Below, in pieces: positions 22,004-34,366 of a DNA stretch of 64,000 bases. The stretch comes from Datisca glomerata (taxonomy: Eukaryota > Streptophyta > Magnoliopsida > Cucurbitales > Datiscaceae). The notes under the pieces are model-generated. The model had not been told where the DNA came from, ran no database searches, and was given only the letters and a program-made list of their open reading frames with translations. The DNA lies in contig QANY01007306.1 in the NCBI GenBank assembly GCA_003255025.1, positions 1,288,707 through 1,352,706 on the forward strand, written 5' to 3'. Numbering within the stretch: the stretch's first letter is position 1; each line of letters opens with the position of its first letter. Made by a program: the position numbers and the translations under genes.

Positions 22004-22680
22004 TGGGCTAAAGCTCACTCAATAATATTTTCGAACAAGGCCTAATACTCTCATTTCTTGGGTAGGGCCGACAATAAGTCCAAACTGAGGACTCCTCCGT
22101 GAACGAAGTCACCATGATGACCTAAACACCCTCCACAACTAGATTAATGGACACGACTCACCTATACTTACACTACCGAGGTAACACGGATGATGATGTA
22201 ATCTTATAATTAAGATCGTGACTACACAAGATAGCCAATATCATTTCTTGTCACAATAAAATATAATAATCAATCATACAAAGAAAGGATAGGCACACAT
22301 TAAATCCATCAGGTAATCTCAATAGTTGTTAAAGAGGATAAAATGATAACTAAAATATCTTGATCAGAGAATATTCTCCATGAATATCTACATTCATTTT
22401 TAGAATAAGGAAGAAGATACATTGAATTTGGACGTTTGACTGATATAAAAAATCATTATTAATATATGATGATCCCCATTAAAAAGTAAGCAATTCTCCA
22501 CAATACTAATTCTCCATAAAAAATCTACTGACTTGATCGTCAGAGTGCATTAGGTGGAGCTCCCCACGGTGCCTTGCCTACTACTTTCACGATCTTTCTT
22601 GACTTTTACAGACCCCTAGATGAATCACCGAGTGACGCGTGACAGGCTCCTCGACAATCGATGCTGGTATATTTTTCACA
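22004..22680 (+). repeat. Gypsy F 3' LTR
   Basis: Direct repeat of 10142-10809 with numerous mismatches. Shared landmarks include the CTTGATCGTCAGAGT block, the CCCCACGGTGCCTTGCC block and the GAATCACCGAG block. The start is set at TGGGCTAAAG after the purine run and the end at TTTTTCACA. Confidence 0.7.
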
Positions 22681-23160
22681 TCAACAATGTTGATAAATAA
22701 TACACCGCTCTAGACAAATTGTACAACTCAATTTGTGCTTAAGGATTAAAGCAGCTCATTGGTGTAGTCTCTATTTCTAATAGCACTTTATAAAGCTCCT
22801 CACTTTTGTACTATTATCACTTTAATAAGTTTAAAGTGCTAAAAACACATGTGCCTTGAACAGAAAACATCTCTCCATTGCATTATTTATTTAGTCTGAA
22901 AACTTCTCTCTTTTGTCTATTTAAAAAAAAGCACATGTGCCTTGGACAGAAAATATCTCTCCTTTGCATTATTTATTTAGTAAAAAAAAATCTCTCTTTT
23001 GTCTATTTTAAAAATAAAAATGTAATGATCAATCATTCTCTAATGGACTAAGACATCTCTCTTTTGCATTTTGCCATCCCTCCATCTCTTTGTTTATTCA
23101 GTCTCATGACTCTCATCTCTATGTCTCTCTATCTCTTTAATCTTTAATATTTTAGCATCC
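22681..23160 (+). promoter_or_regulatory. hAT gene 5' flank with tandem duplication
   Basis: Non-coding sequence upstream of the hAT gene's probable first exon. It contains a tandem duplication of about 86 bp (22846-22931 and 22932-23012), each unit with CACATGTGCCTTG, TTGCATTATTTATTTAGT and TCTCTCTTTTGTCTATTT words. The unit may belong to the hAT promoter; this is inference from position only. No clear TATA box is claimed. Confidence 0.5.
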
Positions 23161-24885
23161 CTCTTACACACATTCACGGCTTCTCCTCGAGTCTTCTTCA
23201 CACCACACAGCTTCTCATTGGTAAGCTTCTTCTATTTTTTGAATGTTTATTATTTCTATTCGGGTTTCCTAAAATCATGGTTGATCTCATGTTTTTCAAT
23301 TACCAGTAGTGTTTTTGTTGTTGTTAGGTTTATAAGGTTTGTAAGCATATAAGTAAAAAAAATACTCCATGATTTTATTTGAATAAAGTAAATACATTTT
23401 TTAAAATTATTTTTGTTGGTTATGATATCATAAATTATGTAATAAACCATATTTGCTTCTAACTCAATTTACTAGACAAGTTTGTGAGAATAAATCTGTA
23501 AGAAGTTGATAATTATTTCTTAATGGTACATGATAAACAATCAGATAGAGTTGAGAATTAATTAAGATGTGGCATCATTATTGGGTTCATTTATTGAGCA
23601 AACTAATTTCTTCAAGTAGTATATTAGTTATAGAAAATATTTGGTGGTTTATTGAGGAAGTTTTAATCCTACTTGATTAGCAGGAATATTAATTAGTCAT
23701 TGACAACAAGAAGTAATTGGTTTATTGAGATGCATATTGCATGGAAAATGTCTAATCAAAGGGATCATGATTCTCTCATGTTAATACATAAACATATTTT
23801 AGTCCTAGTGTAAAATAAGATATTGACAATTACATTTATACTATTCACTTGCATATTCTATCAATAGAAAGTAATTTGACATCTGACTATTATATTTAAC
23901 TACTTGCACAGAGCCTAAATATTTAACAAAAGTACCTCGTGAGAAAACAAATACTCCAAGCGAAGATATAGGTTGGCATTTTGGAGACGGCGTTGATGAA
24001 AAACGATCAAATGTACAGTGCAATTATGTGGACGGCTAATTACTTGTGGAATAACAAGATTGAAAGAGCATTTAGTACATAAATGTGAAAATGTCGCAGG
24101 ACGTACCCAAGTGTCAACATGGATTAGAGAATATATGATGAGTCATCTGAAAGAAAAGTTTACAAAAAATAAATAGAAACAAAAGTGACAGGATGAATTT
24201 GAAGAAGCCAGAAGAGATAATGAACTTGATTATGATAATGTTATTGCTGTCATGGTACAATATTCTTAAAATTAGTTGATGCTTCTGATGTGCCTTTGAG
24301 AGATGCTCACTATTGTTTCAAATTAATGGACAAAGTTGTTGATGAGGTTGGAGAGCAATATGTAGTCCATGTTGTAACTAATAATGAGGCTGGAGGAAAG
24401 TTGTTGCTGATGAAAAGAACCAGTTTGTACTAGACAACATGTAGCGCTCATTATATGGAGCTTATTCTTTATGACATTGGGAACAAGTGTAATGTTCAAA
24501 ATGTCTTGAGCGAAGGAAAATAAATTACCACATTTATCTACATTCACACATGGGTGAGAGATTTTATGAAAATAATTTACCAGTGGTAGATAACTGCTTC
24601 GCCCAGTCCTTTTGCTACCAAATTTAATGTTTTGGAGAGCATCTATAACATAAATAATCCTTCGAGAGAATGGAGGAACACAAAATATGGGAGGGAAAAA
24701 CATGGAGAGTCCTATGAGGTGAAAAATATTATTTTAGGGGAAGAATTCTGGGAAAAATGCAAGGATATTCTTACTGTATTTGAATCCCTTGTAAAAGTTT
24801 TGAAGTTAGTAGGCAGAGATGAGAAGCCTACTATGGGATTTATTTATGAGTAGTTGGATAGAGCTAAACTTGCAATCTAAAGTTG
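23161..24885 (+). pseudogene. hAT transposase gene, 5' part (BED finger and DUF659 region)
   Basis: A probable non-coding first exon ends at 23220 with a GTAAG donor at 23221, and an acceptor lies at 23911. The next exon encodes a BED-type zinc finger (DIGWHFGDGVDE..NVQCNY, about 23960-24110) with a one-base loss just after the first Cys. It continues into MMSHLKEKF and EFEEARRDNE (to about 24230). After a deletion of the central region, DUF659-type hAT sequence follows: VVTNNEAGGKLL (about 24376), an AHYMELILYDIG block (about 24450), and WEKCKDILTVFESLVKVLKLV with PTMGFIYE and DRAKLAI (24750-24880). Solo-LTR block E interrupts the codons at 24885. Confidence 0.85.
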
Positions 24886-27062
24886 TAACGTCCCGATCTC
24901 CAAGGATTAAACATGCATGTAATTTTACAATTCAAAATTTCTCAATTTCCTTGAAACCCTAATTTGAGAAAATCCTCAAATTTAAAACTCTAATTTTACC
25001 CTAACTTTAACATTAAATAATAGAAGTCAAAACTTATTTACAACTTATTTATTCCATAAACTGTAATAAATGATGAATTAACCTACAGTAAAGTCAACGT
25101 GATAAATTCATAAGATGTGAAAATTCAATCACATAATTTGTAAAATAAAACATGAAAAACTTATGAATTCTTAAATCAACTGTAATTTAACGAAATTATG
25201 TTTCTAATGTCATATAAACATAATTAGTGAAAATCTCATATTTTTACTGACTATGGCAGTCTCTCACTCCAATCACCTGTAACATATTCATCTATGTGAG
25301 ATGAGTATTAAAAATACTCAGTAAGTAAACCACATACTAATAAGCTTCACATGATATAAATGTAAACATATAACTCATGCCCCTTTAATTTAACACATTC
25401 ACTTTGTCATTAAATCAACTAAACTTCTTGTAATTAACATAATTGAATTTATGGTTAACATCTAACTTGAACTTGTACTTATACTTGTGTTGATACATGT
25501 ACTTGCTTGATCATAATTTAACTAAGGCATATCCCATGATTAACAACCTAACCAGAATTATTTTACACTTAAACTTGGACTTGTAACGTGAATGTGAACA
25601 TGATAGAATGAGTGTCATTTAAAGTTATCTGAACCTTGAACTTGAGCTGATGTCGCTTAAGGTTATTAGAACCTTAAGGACGCCGACATAAACATGGTGA
25701 CACTCAACCCTATAGCTAATAACTTGACGTGAATAATTTGGTTACTTGATAACCAAGGGACATGACTAAGTCTATCTCTTGTTTATTTGACACTTTACTT
25801 GAGTTAAAATTCATAATTCACATTATTACATATACATTTGTAAACATATAACTTGTTCATGAACATAAACGATATAGCTATTACGTGTATAACTAAAAAA
25901 TATAATAATACATAACATGGTAAATAATTTCCTCGTGATATTGAAAAATAAATAAAAAACTTGTCATAAGATTGAGCAACATAACAAAATTAATAAAAAA
26001 ATAATTTTAAACGAAATATGATACACTTAAAACATATGAACTGAATTACTATGTAAGTTTACTTACTTGGATTGCTACGAATACAAGTCAATAATTGTTG
26101 ACCTGAAATTCACAGATCCCAGATCAATAAATATTCATTTAATAACTATGATTATTTAATTAACTAGGACGGCGAGTGAGGTCAGAAAGAGGTCGAAACA
26201 CTAGGTGTAAACTGATCAAGTGGTTCAGACTGGTTCAACTAGGTTCGGGTGGTATGAACCGGTTCGATTCTACTGGGTTGGGCTGGTTCGGTCTGGTTGG
26301 GTTGAACAGGTTTAGGTTGGTTTGGTTGGACCGATTTAGTTTAGTTGGGTTAAACCGATTTATTTTGGTTTAGTTGGACTGGCCCAGTTCAATCTAGATG
26401 AACCGGTCCGGGTTGGGTGAAATCTAGGTTGGGTCAGGACCAACTGGGTCACAAGACCTAGTTACAGTCTGACAAAGAGCAACAAAGAAAGAAAGAAATG
26501 ATACTAAGCTTACTGAATGAGTGATAGAGGTAACGGTGAATCATAGAGAAGACTTGGAGAGGAAGAGCTTTGCTGGAATTTTTTACAGATGAAAGTCAAA
26601 GAGGGGCATGAACTAAATCAGAGAGAAAATAGAAGAAAAGTTGAAAGGGAGAAGGAGAAAAATAAAAGGGCTTACCGAAGTCGATGAACGGCGATGATGC
26701 AAGAGTGATTCAAAAAGGAGAGACGAACAACAACGTAAATTGCTGGAAAAATAGAGAACAAAAATTCAGATTGGTGCCTCAACGAAGTAATCAAATCTAA
26801 GTTGATTAGAGATAGAAAAGATAAAAGAAAATAGAAAAGAAAAGCAAGAATAAAGATGAATAATACTTACAGAATTTCACAAGATGATGGAGATGAAATT
26901 GAATGAAAGGGAAGCAGGCATATGGAGTTTTCGTTGGAGAAGAGAATAGCAAGAGAAATAGAGAATAACAGTTATAATAGGGGAGGGCTTTGTGAAAAGA
27001 AATGGGGGAAAGAGGGAGGTGTGGGTCGTTATAATAGGGTGTAGTTTATATAGTGTGAATGG

Positions 27063-29151
27063 TGTTGGAAATGCGATGCTCGAGCGGCGGAAGTGTGAGC
27101 TTTTTTAAAATTTATTAAAACTGAATATTTTTCGATAAAAGAAAAACGCGACGCAACGGTTTCTAAAATAAAAACTTTTATTGATAAACTCTTTTCAATC
27201 ATGATCCATTATATATTTATATATTAAATCTAAGATATACATGGATAGAAATCATATACCTTTTATAGTCTATATCAAGCGTTCTGGCAAACCAATGATC
27301 ATGATTTCTCAAGAACAACGGACTTCGAGATCCACACCAAGATCTTCCAAGCCAATCCCCAAGCACACTAGGACGTGTATGGGCACATAGAATAATTCAA
27401 AAATACTTTTTTTTCTGTCTCTAGATGTACTCACATAAGATCTAGAGATTTATTAATAATGATTAATTTAGTAAGACAATCCTCTAAGATAATATGATGA
27501 TTATTCTTTTAAAATTTTTTATTAACTTTTAATCACATAGAGAGTTTTCCCTCTGATTGTGTTCTCAACACTCTGAGTAACAGTTCTCTACTAATCCAAC
27601 CAACCATGAGGTCACTAGAATGATATCTATATATAATATCTAGGTTCAACAGATTTTTAGGGATAAAATAAAAATAATATTTAATTTCAAAATTACCATT
27701 ACAGTGGAACCCACTGCAATTTGCCCACAGCTGCAGTGTCACATGGCACTGCAGTTGCCGTGAGCCATCATAGTGCCTCACAGCATTGTGTGTCACGGCA
27801 CAATTGTAGTGCTGTGTGGCACTACAATATTGCACATTCACTACTTTAGTGTCCCGTGGCGATACAATAGTTCATGTCAATCTCTGATTCTCAATCAATG
27901 ATTGACACGTGACCATTACTACAAATTAAATATTTATTTTAATTAGATAAATATCTATATATCTGATTATTTTTATCAACTAACTTATATGTTAGTTCAC
28001 ATATAACATATTTAGTTGATTCAAATTTTAAATTATTATCTAATAATAATTTAACATTATCTGATTTCATAAATTAGATATATTGTCTCAGTTATTGATT
28101 ATTAGAAAATTAATCAGTATAATTATTTTTATAAAATTTCAATAAATTAATATAAAAATTTAATTAATTAATTACACATAATTATGTACTTGCCCTAGAA
28201 TAAAAAAGTTGGTCCTTTTCTCATGTCCAGAAATATTCACACCCTAAACTGGATAGAACAGAGGCGACTTGGGGACCATGAACCTATAATCCTAAGTTCA
28301 AATACACTAGATTATTAATTAAACTCTTTAATTAAATAATATTATTTGTTAATTCCATTATTACTCCATTATACATATGAAATTGCACTCCTAGAGATTA
28401 TAGAATGTATTTATAGAGTATTCTCGTGTAGTCCGTCGATATAATCATTTCACTTAGTTTTGTCCTCCAGTTATTGATTCGTAAATTAGAGCTGATCAAA
28501 ATTACCATTTTACCCTTCTAATTATCTCTTGATCCTTAAGTGCCTTTAATTCACTAGTGAATGACTAATTTATAATCGTATTATGAATTTGAGCTCGATA
28601 ATCATTCAGTTCAAGAATTAACACTTAAGGGAACCAATATATGATCCGTTAGGAAAGCTTGGATTCTAAATCTTGTAAGATCATATTTTCAGTCATCCAT
28701 ATCACTGAATCTCCAAAACAAAAGTCACTAACCTGTTTTACTAACAAACCTTAACGAGTAAATCAAAATATCCAGAAGACATGTATATCAGTTCATGACT
28801 ACTCAGGATTCAGATTGATCTACATATAATCATCGCATTGATGTTATTAAATCTTTATGATAAACGGTAAGTTAATAAATATATTAATTCACATCAGGCA
28901 TGTCATATATAATCTTATTATATAGAGTACATTCACTAAGATGTTTATACACATCAATGATCTGAATCTAGATCACATGTATTCATAATGCATAGTGAAC
29001 TGTACTAGTAATCATTCATTAAAAATTCTATACTTTAGTATGTTGCTGATAATTTTATTCATTATCTATGATCTTAATCCTCTTGTACAAATACAACATA
29101 TTTCATATTAAAATGTCAATATACATGCTTTGAGGGCATTACCCCCCAACA
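27063..29151 (-). repeat. Copia B 3' LTR
   Basis: 2089 bp. On the minus strand it begins TGTTGGGGGGTAATGCC, preceded by the purine-rich tract complementary to 29152-29167. It matches 36356-38530 along its length with scattered changes. The variable region near 27700-27860, rich in CTGCAGT/GTGGCACTAC words, recurs in copia C (56020-56090, 59580-59740). Confidence 0.9.
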
Positions 29152-29167
29152 ATCACCCACTTGCCCT
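29152..29167 (-). promoter_or_regulatory. Copia B polypurine tract
   Basis: Read on the minus strand this is AGGGCAAGTGGGTGAT directly before the LTR start TGTTGG. Its place and purine bias fit the plus-strand primer of a copia element. Confidence 0.7.
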
Positions 29168-29571
29168 AAAGAAAATATGGCATCTCTCTCAACCTCATGT
29201 TACACACATGACCCTCAAATGACTTCACAGGAAGTGTTTTGGTAAAAAGATCAGCCATGTTCTTATCTGACGCTATCTTCATAACATTCACATCTATTCG
29301 ATGCACGATCTCTCTTACAAGATGATATTTGCTCTCTATGTGCTTGCCCTTCTTGTGACTCCTTGGTACTTTAAAATTAGCTACCGCCCCACTGTTTTCA
29401 CAGTATAGGATCAGTAACTTGTCCATATCTAGAACTACTTCCAGATTAGTATAGAACTTTCTGAGCCATTGCGCTTCTTTTGTAGCTTCACAAGCTGATA
29501 TATATTCGACTTCTATAGTGGAATCAATAATGCTGGATTGTTTGATACTTCTCTAGACTACAGCCTCTCCA
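29168..29571 (-). pseudogene. Copia B RNase H, C-terminal part
   Basis: Minus-strand reading gives an almost uninterrupted 86-codon stretch (29166-29426) with LYCENSGAVA, KHIESKYHLVREIV and NMADLFTKTLP blocks, the C-terminal half of copia RNase H. The preceding part (29430-29570) continues in other frames. The domain is split from its N-terminal half (30895-31094) by a 1.3-kb insertion. Confidence 0.85.
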
Positions 29572-30289
29572 TCATCTGATCCAACAACTTCTTGTTTGAA
29601 AGTTAAAAACACTTAAGCTTTAACTCTATGAGGACTTACTGTTGCATATGGTTTCAATATCCCTTCGGCATAGTTTAACCAGTTTAAGGTGAGCTATAAC
29701 TGTAGAAAGAGACTTGGTTTCTGAATGAGCTCATCTCATACTATATTCATGAAGAGAAAATGGTGAAGCAAGATAAGATAGAGAGTGCCTACTTGGACTC
29801 AACTCTGAGGATAATGGTAAGGAAAGAAAAAAAAGAAGGATAAGGAAGTTTCAAATACATTACCTCACAAGAAACAATAAAAGAAACCGGTTGATATGGA
29901 AGGTACCGCTTACTACTTCTGTGGAGCTGAAGAGTATAAGAAGAAGCCATGCACCAACTATCATGCATGACGTGCTAAGAAATATATGCTTCTTAATTTA
30001 GTTTGTTTGAGTTGATTTAAGTTCAGTTCCTAGATACACGTGGTGGATAGATTCTGCTTATGCTTGTTCATTTGAAGATGGAAAGTTTCGTGATTCAAAT
30101 TTGGTTGGTTCTGGTTATTTATCAGGTTATGATATATTCATTTAATTGATACAATTGTTTTATTTAATAAATCCATGCAATTAAGTACATGAGGTACAAA
30201 GAGAAAATTAACCAACGAGAATTTGGCTGCGTTATGACACAAAAGATTAGGTCGATATCTCAAGGGAAGAAATAGAGAGACTTGTGTAA
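29572..30289 (+). pseudogene. Foreign copia gag-protease fragment inserted in copia B
   Basis: On the plus strand, opposite to copia B, the sequence reads as a different copia family: a zinc-knuckle-like FCGAEEYKKKPC (about 29920-29955), a protease-like TWWIDSAYAC (about 30040-30070) where DSGA is expected, and a GAG-pre-integrase-like HKRLG block (about 30240). All are in shifted frames with stops. It shows that the insertion in B carries, or derives from, another retroelement. No target duplication was found at 29571/30895. Confidence 0.6.
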
Positions 30290-30894
30290 GATCTTTTCTT
30301 GATGTCTAGCTAGGCGTACATGCTCTAGCTAGACCCTTGATCCTGTCCATGAGCATAAGTGTTCGGCATACATCTACCATTGATGTTTAGCCAGGCGTGA
30401 CTACTCTGGCTAAACCCTTAATCCCGTCCGCGAGCATGAGTGCTCGGAAGACATCTTTTCTTGATGTCTAGCCAGGCATACCTCTCTAACTAGATCCTTG
30501 GTCCCGTCTGTGAGCATGAGTGCCTGCCAAACATCTTTCCTTGATGTCTAGAAAGGCGTGCCTGCTCTGGCTAGATCCTTGAAATTTGTCTGACGAGTTG
30601 TGGTGCTCAACAAGAATCACATTTTACCTTGATGTATAGCTAGGTGTTCCTTCTCTAGCAAGACTTTTGAATCTTGTCTGACGAGCTGGGGTGCTCGGCA
30701 GACATCACTTTTTGCCTTGATGTCTAGCTAGGCAGTCATGCTCTGGCTAGACCCTTGAATCCTGTCTGATAAGCTAGGGTGCTCGACAGACATCACTTTT
30801 TTCCTTGATGTCTAGACATGTGTTCCTACTCTAGTTACACCCATGAACCCCGTCTGACAACCGGTGTGCTCAAAAGACATCATTTTTTACCTTG
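30290..30894 (+). repeat. ~87-bp tandem array with covarying hairpin
   Basis: About seven units of roughly 87 bp. Each has TTGATGTCTAGCCAGGCG, a CTCTGGCTAGACCC word and a GAGCATGAGTGCTCGGCAGACATC end. Within the unit, GTCTAGCTAG (30304-30313) pairs perfectly with CTAGCTAGAC (30325-30334). In the next unit GTTTAGCCAG (30385-30394) pairs perfectly with CTGGCTAAAC (30406-30415), so both arms changed together. Later units keep the pairing less strictly. The array belongs to the insertion in copia B. Confidence 0.85.
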
Positions 30895-32110
30895 GTGAAT
30901 TCTGATCCAGACGTCGACTTTTGACTATCTTTGTCTGATTGAAAATCAGAATCCTTATATTCAGTGGGGTTCAGGTCTTCATCTGAATAAATAAGCATAT
31001 AGTTTCTCATTCTACTAAGATACTTGATGATGTGCTTTACTGCAATCCAATGTTCCAAACTTAGATTCGATTGATAACGATCAGTAATTCTCACTGCATA
31101 ACAGATGTTTGGTCTAGTTCACAGTATGACATACATGAGACTACCAACAGTTGAAGCAAAAGGAACCTTTCTCATAACAGATGTTTGGTCTCGTACACAG
31201 CATGACATACATGAGACTACCAACAGTTGAAGCAAAAGGAACCTTTCTCATATCCTCTTCCTCCTGAGGTGTCTTAGGACATTTCTCATTGGAGAGGACA
31301 ATTCCATGTCTGGTCGGTAGTTGACCTTTCTTGGAATTCCTCATAGAGAATCTCTCCAGCACCTTATCAATATAAGATGCCTGAGAGAATGCCATGAGCT
31401 TGTTCTTTCTATCTCTTAGGATTTGGATGACCTAAAACACAACTCGTCTCTCCCAAATCTTTCATTTGGATTTTTTCAGCTAACCAAACATAGTTTCTAC
31501 ATCATTCTCAATGAGTAGAATATCGTCAACATAAAGAACTAAGAAAAATACTATCTCATCTTTGATGTATTTATAAACACAAGTTTTGTCAACATGTTGC
31601 TCGAAGCCATATGATTTAATAATCTAATCAAAGATAAGATTCTAAGATCTAGATGATTGCTTTAATTCATATATAGATTTAAGCAACTTGGATACTTTCT
31701 GATCTTGCCCTTTTTTCATGAACCTTTCTTGTTACATCATATAGATGCTTTCTTCAAGAGTGCCATTCAGAAAAACTTTCTTGACATCCATTTGCCATAT
31801 TTCATAGTCTAAACTAGCGACGATGGACAAAAGGATGAAAATAGATTTTAGCATGGGAACATGGGAGAATGTATCTTCATAATTGACTCATTCCCTTTGT
31901 GTATAACCCTTGGCTACTAGCGGTGCCTTGAAAGTCTCTACTTTCCCATCTGCATCTCTTTTCTTCTTGAAGATCAATTTACATCCAATGGGTCTGACAT
32001 CTTCAGGTGGATCTACAAGTTCCCAAACGCAATTGGAATACATCGATTCCATTTGCTAGTTCATGGCATCTTGCCATTTCTCCTTTTCAGGATCATCCAT
32101 CACATCTTTA
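30895..32110 (-). pseudogene. Copia B reverse transcriptase and RNase H N-terminal part
   Basis: Minus-strand RT entry at about 32100-31950, then the catalytic box LYVDDILLI with YVDD at 31522-31533, intact here unlike in copia D. KVLERFSM follows at about 31360, then a region interrupted by a 76-bp tandem duplication (31098-31173 and 31174-31249) that shifts the frame. RNase H starts at about 31094 and runs to TSGSEF at 30895, where the insertion begins. Multiple stops occur before the YVDD box. Confidence 0.85.
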
Positions 32111-33109
32111 AAGGTTAATGAATCATCTTTATCAGTGTCAGACACTAGAACATGTACCACTAGTTCATAGAGAATATGTTGTCTTACAACCCTCCAACTA
32201 CGATATTGCACCAGGGTTTCCTGAACAGGAACAATAGTTTCTATGGCTTATCATTTATAAGTTGATAATGAAGGTCATCTGATCTTATCAAACGCTAATT
32301 CTTCGAGAACTACTTTGTCTCAAGATTTCTAGTTTTTCATATTGTCGTGTTCAAGGAAGGTGGCATTTGCCGATACAAACACATTTTGATCTTTGTGCCT
32401 ATAAAAGTACTCACATCTAGTCTTTGGAGCATAGACAACAAATATACACACTTCAGGCCTTGAGTTTAAGTTTCCATTCTTGGGTCTAAGAACGTGAGCT
32501 AGACACCCCCATGTACGAAAATGACGCAAATTGGGTTTGGAACCATTTCATAACTCTAAAGGTGTCTTGCTTACAGACTTAGAAGGCACTACATATGTAT
32601 GTTTCCATGTGTAATGCATATCCCCAAAATATAAGTGGTAGTGATAAGTACCTTAACATCGACCTAACCACATCCAATATGGTTCGGTTTCTCCTTTCTG
32701 AAACACCATTTTCCTGTGGCGTTCCAGGTGCTGTAAGTTACCATAGGATTTCACACTCCAACAAATAATCCTTAAAATCTAAATCCAAGTATTCACCGCC
32801 TCGAACGAATCAAATGGTTTTCAATTATTGACCTAATTATTTTTCAGCTTCAGCTTTGAAAGGCTCTTGGTCATTTTACTCTCTAGACACGATTCACAAA
32901 TAAAAAGAGTTATACCTTTTAGTTCTCTCAAAGCACCATGCTTTGTTAACATGTTTAACTTATCAAGATTAATATGTCTCAACCTAAGATGCTAAACATA
33001 TGTGTTATCATCATCATGAGAGACTCTTTATCGTTTGTTAACTTTTGGTTTGCTACTTTAAATAATTCTGAATTATTAACACGCGTTGAGTCGGTTTAAG
33101 CATATACAG
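32111..33109 (-). pseudogene. Copia B integrase region
   Basis: Weakly open fragments of GAG-pre-integrase and integrase on the minus strand. The clearest is 32329-32529, with a FRTWGCLAHV block typical of the copia integrase C-terminal part. The region before it is disrupted by stops and indels, and I could not trace all three catalytic acidic residues. Confidence 0.65.
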
Positions 33110-34366
33110 TCAGTTTACAACTTTAGCATGACAAATATCGAATCCATTCTTAAAAATAATAAACTCTTTATTACTAAAAGAAACTTCGAATAAATATTCA
33201 TGCAAAAGTGAAAGAGAAATCAAATTTATCGAAAAACCAGGAATATAATAAACTTTATTCAAAACTAAATAATTATTTCCAAAAAGTAAACAGACTGTCC
33301 CCAATGATTTTGCTAACACGAGTGCACCACTTTCAACTCTCATAATGACCTTGCCATCATCCAACTCTCTTGACGAATCAAGCATCTGCAAAGAAGAATA
33401 TACATGATAATCCACTATCCAGGATGACAAATCATATTCCACTAAACAAGTTTCAAGAACAAGTAAATTATATTTACCTTTCTTTTTCAACTCGGAGAGA
33501 TACTTGTTACACTTTCTCTTCCAATGACCTTCAACCCTACAATGGAAACATTTTTCCTTGGGCTTGTTAATGTCTTATTCTTCTTGGTTTTCGATGATGT
33601 CTTGGCTTTCTTCCCTTTCTTGTTCTTACCTTTGCCCTTACCATTGATCTTCTTCATCTTGTTACTTTTAACAACAGTAGAAGAAGGCTTTTGTTCGGCA
33701 ACATTTTCCTCGACCTCTTTGGTCATACTCTTATTGAGTGACTCAAAAGTCTGCAGTTCATTGAACAATTGGGTCGTGTTGAATTGTAACTTGTTCACAA
33801 CATAGTTGGTGGTGAACGCGGAAAAAGTAGGTGTGAGCGATTCAAGTATAATGTTGACTTGAATTCGTTCAACAATGGTCACCCCATGTACTTTTGCCTC
33901 ATGCATTATGTTGATCATGTTCAAAACATGTTCACGCAAAGAAGTACATTTATTCATCTTGATCATCATGTAACTCCTAGTAGCCTCATGATGACTTTGA
34001 TCAGACTGCTACCCAAAGGTTGTCTCCATGCTCTCATGTTTGGTTCTCAGAACATCATTCATGTAGAGATTTCATAATCTCATAGGTTGTCTCCATGCTC
34101 TCATGCTTGGTTCTCAGAACATCATTCATGCTCACAAGCATGTAGCACTTCGCTTTGTTGTTCGATTGAGTCTAAACATCAAACTTGTCCCTAACATTCT
34201 TACAGGCATTGGCAGCGGGCTCCTCAGAACATTCCTCGGTAATAACAAATTTGTGGTTCTCACAAATTAGAATCAAGTTTAAATTTGATTTTCTTCTTAT
34301 GACATCATCACCATTCAAATTCTCAAGTGCAAGTAAATCAGTAATAGGGTTGCCCATGGTAGACAT
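33110..34366 (-). pseudogene. Copia B gag and protease
   Basis: The start is ATG at 34366 (MSTMGNP). Gag continues in pieces: a 67-bp tandem duplication (34018-34084 and 34085-34151) shifts the frame, then 33969-33487 is open for 160 codons (EHVLNMINIMHEA, LESLTPTFSAF and a lysine-rich tail). The zinc knuckle CFHCRVEGHWKRKC (about 33555-33512) is intact, the only intact one among copies A, B and C. Protease follows at 33490-33110: the active-site triad is deleted (IVDYHVYSS replaces the expected DSGATNH region), while later residues are open. Confidence 0.85.

Larger units (their letters stand above)
10142..22680 (+). mobile_element. Ty3/gypsy element F with nested copia D
   Basis: Two direct repeats of about 670 bp (10142-10809 and 22004-22680) bracket a gypsy pol fragment on the plus strand and several tandem arrays. 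The pol words (ACPKDNF, LVDAFSRYNQIPM) and the ~131-bp downstream array are shared with gypsy G, so F and G are one family. They resemble the plant Tat lineage; that assignment is inference. Most of gag, protease, the RT core and integrase are missing. Copia D and its tandem partial copy occupy 11072-17422. LTR boundaries are approximate because the 5' ends of the two LTRs diverge. Confidence 0.7.

Noticed and set aside
26176..26373. 65-codon open frame rich in Gly, Leu, Val, Arg
   Set aside because: Simply the translation of GGTT-type low-complexity sequence inside block E.
30290..30894. Tandem array as a satellite or structural-RNA gene
   Set aside because: Only about seven degraded units within a retroelement insertion; kept as a finding but not called an RNA gene.
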